Under the pieces are notes generated by a model, which saw nothing but the letters and a program-made list of their open reading frames with translations, had not been told where the DNA came from and searched no databases. Position numbers and translations under genes: made by a program. From assembly GCF_030272615.1 (NCBI RefSeq), contig NC_081407.1:145334897-145398896 (forward strand): DNA of 64,000 bases. Reading direction: 5' to 3'. Source of the stretch: Cryptomeria japonica (taxonomy: Eukaryota > Streptophyta > Pinopsida > Cupressales > Cupressaceae). This document shows positions 63,802 through 64,000 of this stretch, piece after piece (the first letter of the stretch is position 1; every line of letters begins with the position of its first letter).

Positions 63802-64000
63802 CAAAGACTTAGATGTTGAAGATTGGCATCAAACCGACAGGAACTAACAAAAAAATCTTTTTCCGGCTTTGATGGAGGAGAGCTACTTCTCAGGGGGAGT
63901 AGTTGGTTGAATGTTAAGTTTTGAATTCTTAACTGCTTTGGCATTTGATGTCAAAGGGGGAGATATATCTATGGAAAAACATTATTCCTTGGGGGAGAGA

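Noticed and set aside
63192-64000. Complete copia element at the right edge
   Set aside because: Only an LTR piece and the last pol codons are present; the remainder is deleted or outside the window.

Overview
This window looks like nuclear DNA of a seed plant, most probably a conifer or another gymnosperm. I infer this from plant-type LINE, Ty3/gypsy, Ty1/copia and hAT sequences, deep nesting of old and decayed elements, very long LTRs, and the lack of any convincing intact host gene in 64 kb. The species cannot be told from the sequence alone. I see no rRNA, tRNA, bacterial operon or CRISPR array.

Layout. 1-3186: AT-rich DNA with segmental duplications. 3187 to about 35150: one minus-strand LINE (ORF1 with a DUF4283-like region and zinc knuckle; ORF2 with endonuclease, RT, zf-RVT and RNase H). 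It has been opened by three insertions: a 1.04-kb solo LTR (4794-5831), a complete minus-strand Ty3/gypsy element (7163-29579), and a 2.38-kb copia-type solo LTR (31734-34112). The gypsy element carries its own insertions: a probable 1.2-kb solo LTR (7638-8834), and inside its RT gene an 11.3-kb giant LTR-like element (14339-25637, target duplication GAAGG). That element contains a second copy of its family in the opposite direction (20017-24077, target duplication GGTAC). The nest is thus four levels deep: LINE, then gypsy, then giant element, then inverted giant element.

35.2-44.2 kb: decayed repeat DNA with a further solo LTR (39867-41196) and a decayed minus-strand LTR retrotransposon with a recognisable primer-binding site. 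44249-48348: a third giant-family copy. 48630-49276: a relative of the 4794 solo LTR. 50-52 kb: a LINE remnant and an unidentified exon-like reading frame. 53640-54423: a short hAT element with a perfect 8-bp duplication. 54.4-57.6 kb: a cluster of tandem and direct duplications. 59.8-64 kb: pieces of copia elements.

The most interesting system is the giant family. Its members have TG..CA ends and 5-bp target duplications but no gag or pol. Each carries (i) an array of about 31-bp imperfect palindromes spaced almost exactly 166 bp apart, with occasional steps of about 176 bp, in which the stems covary; (ii) a TATA box and a short 5' UTR intron with conserved GTATG..TGTGTAG ends; (iii) a reading frame beginning MATP or MEIS; and (iv) a second TATA box nearer the far end. 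In the 14339 copy the reading frame is about 1,040 codons long (now broken); in the other two a short substitute of about 60-140 codons takes its place. Removing the inverted inner copy in silico restores the array phase (a 176-bp step), which independently supports the reconstruction.

A second point is the gypsy element's accessory ORF downstream of integrase. It is preceded by about 650 bp packed with TTGTACG/TGTACA motifs that match the core of plant SBP-box (SPL) binding sites.
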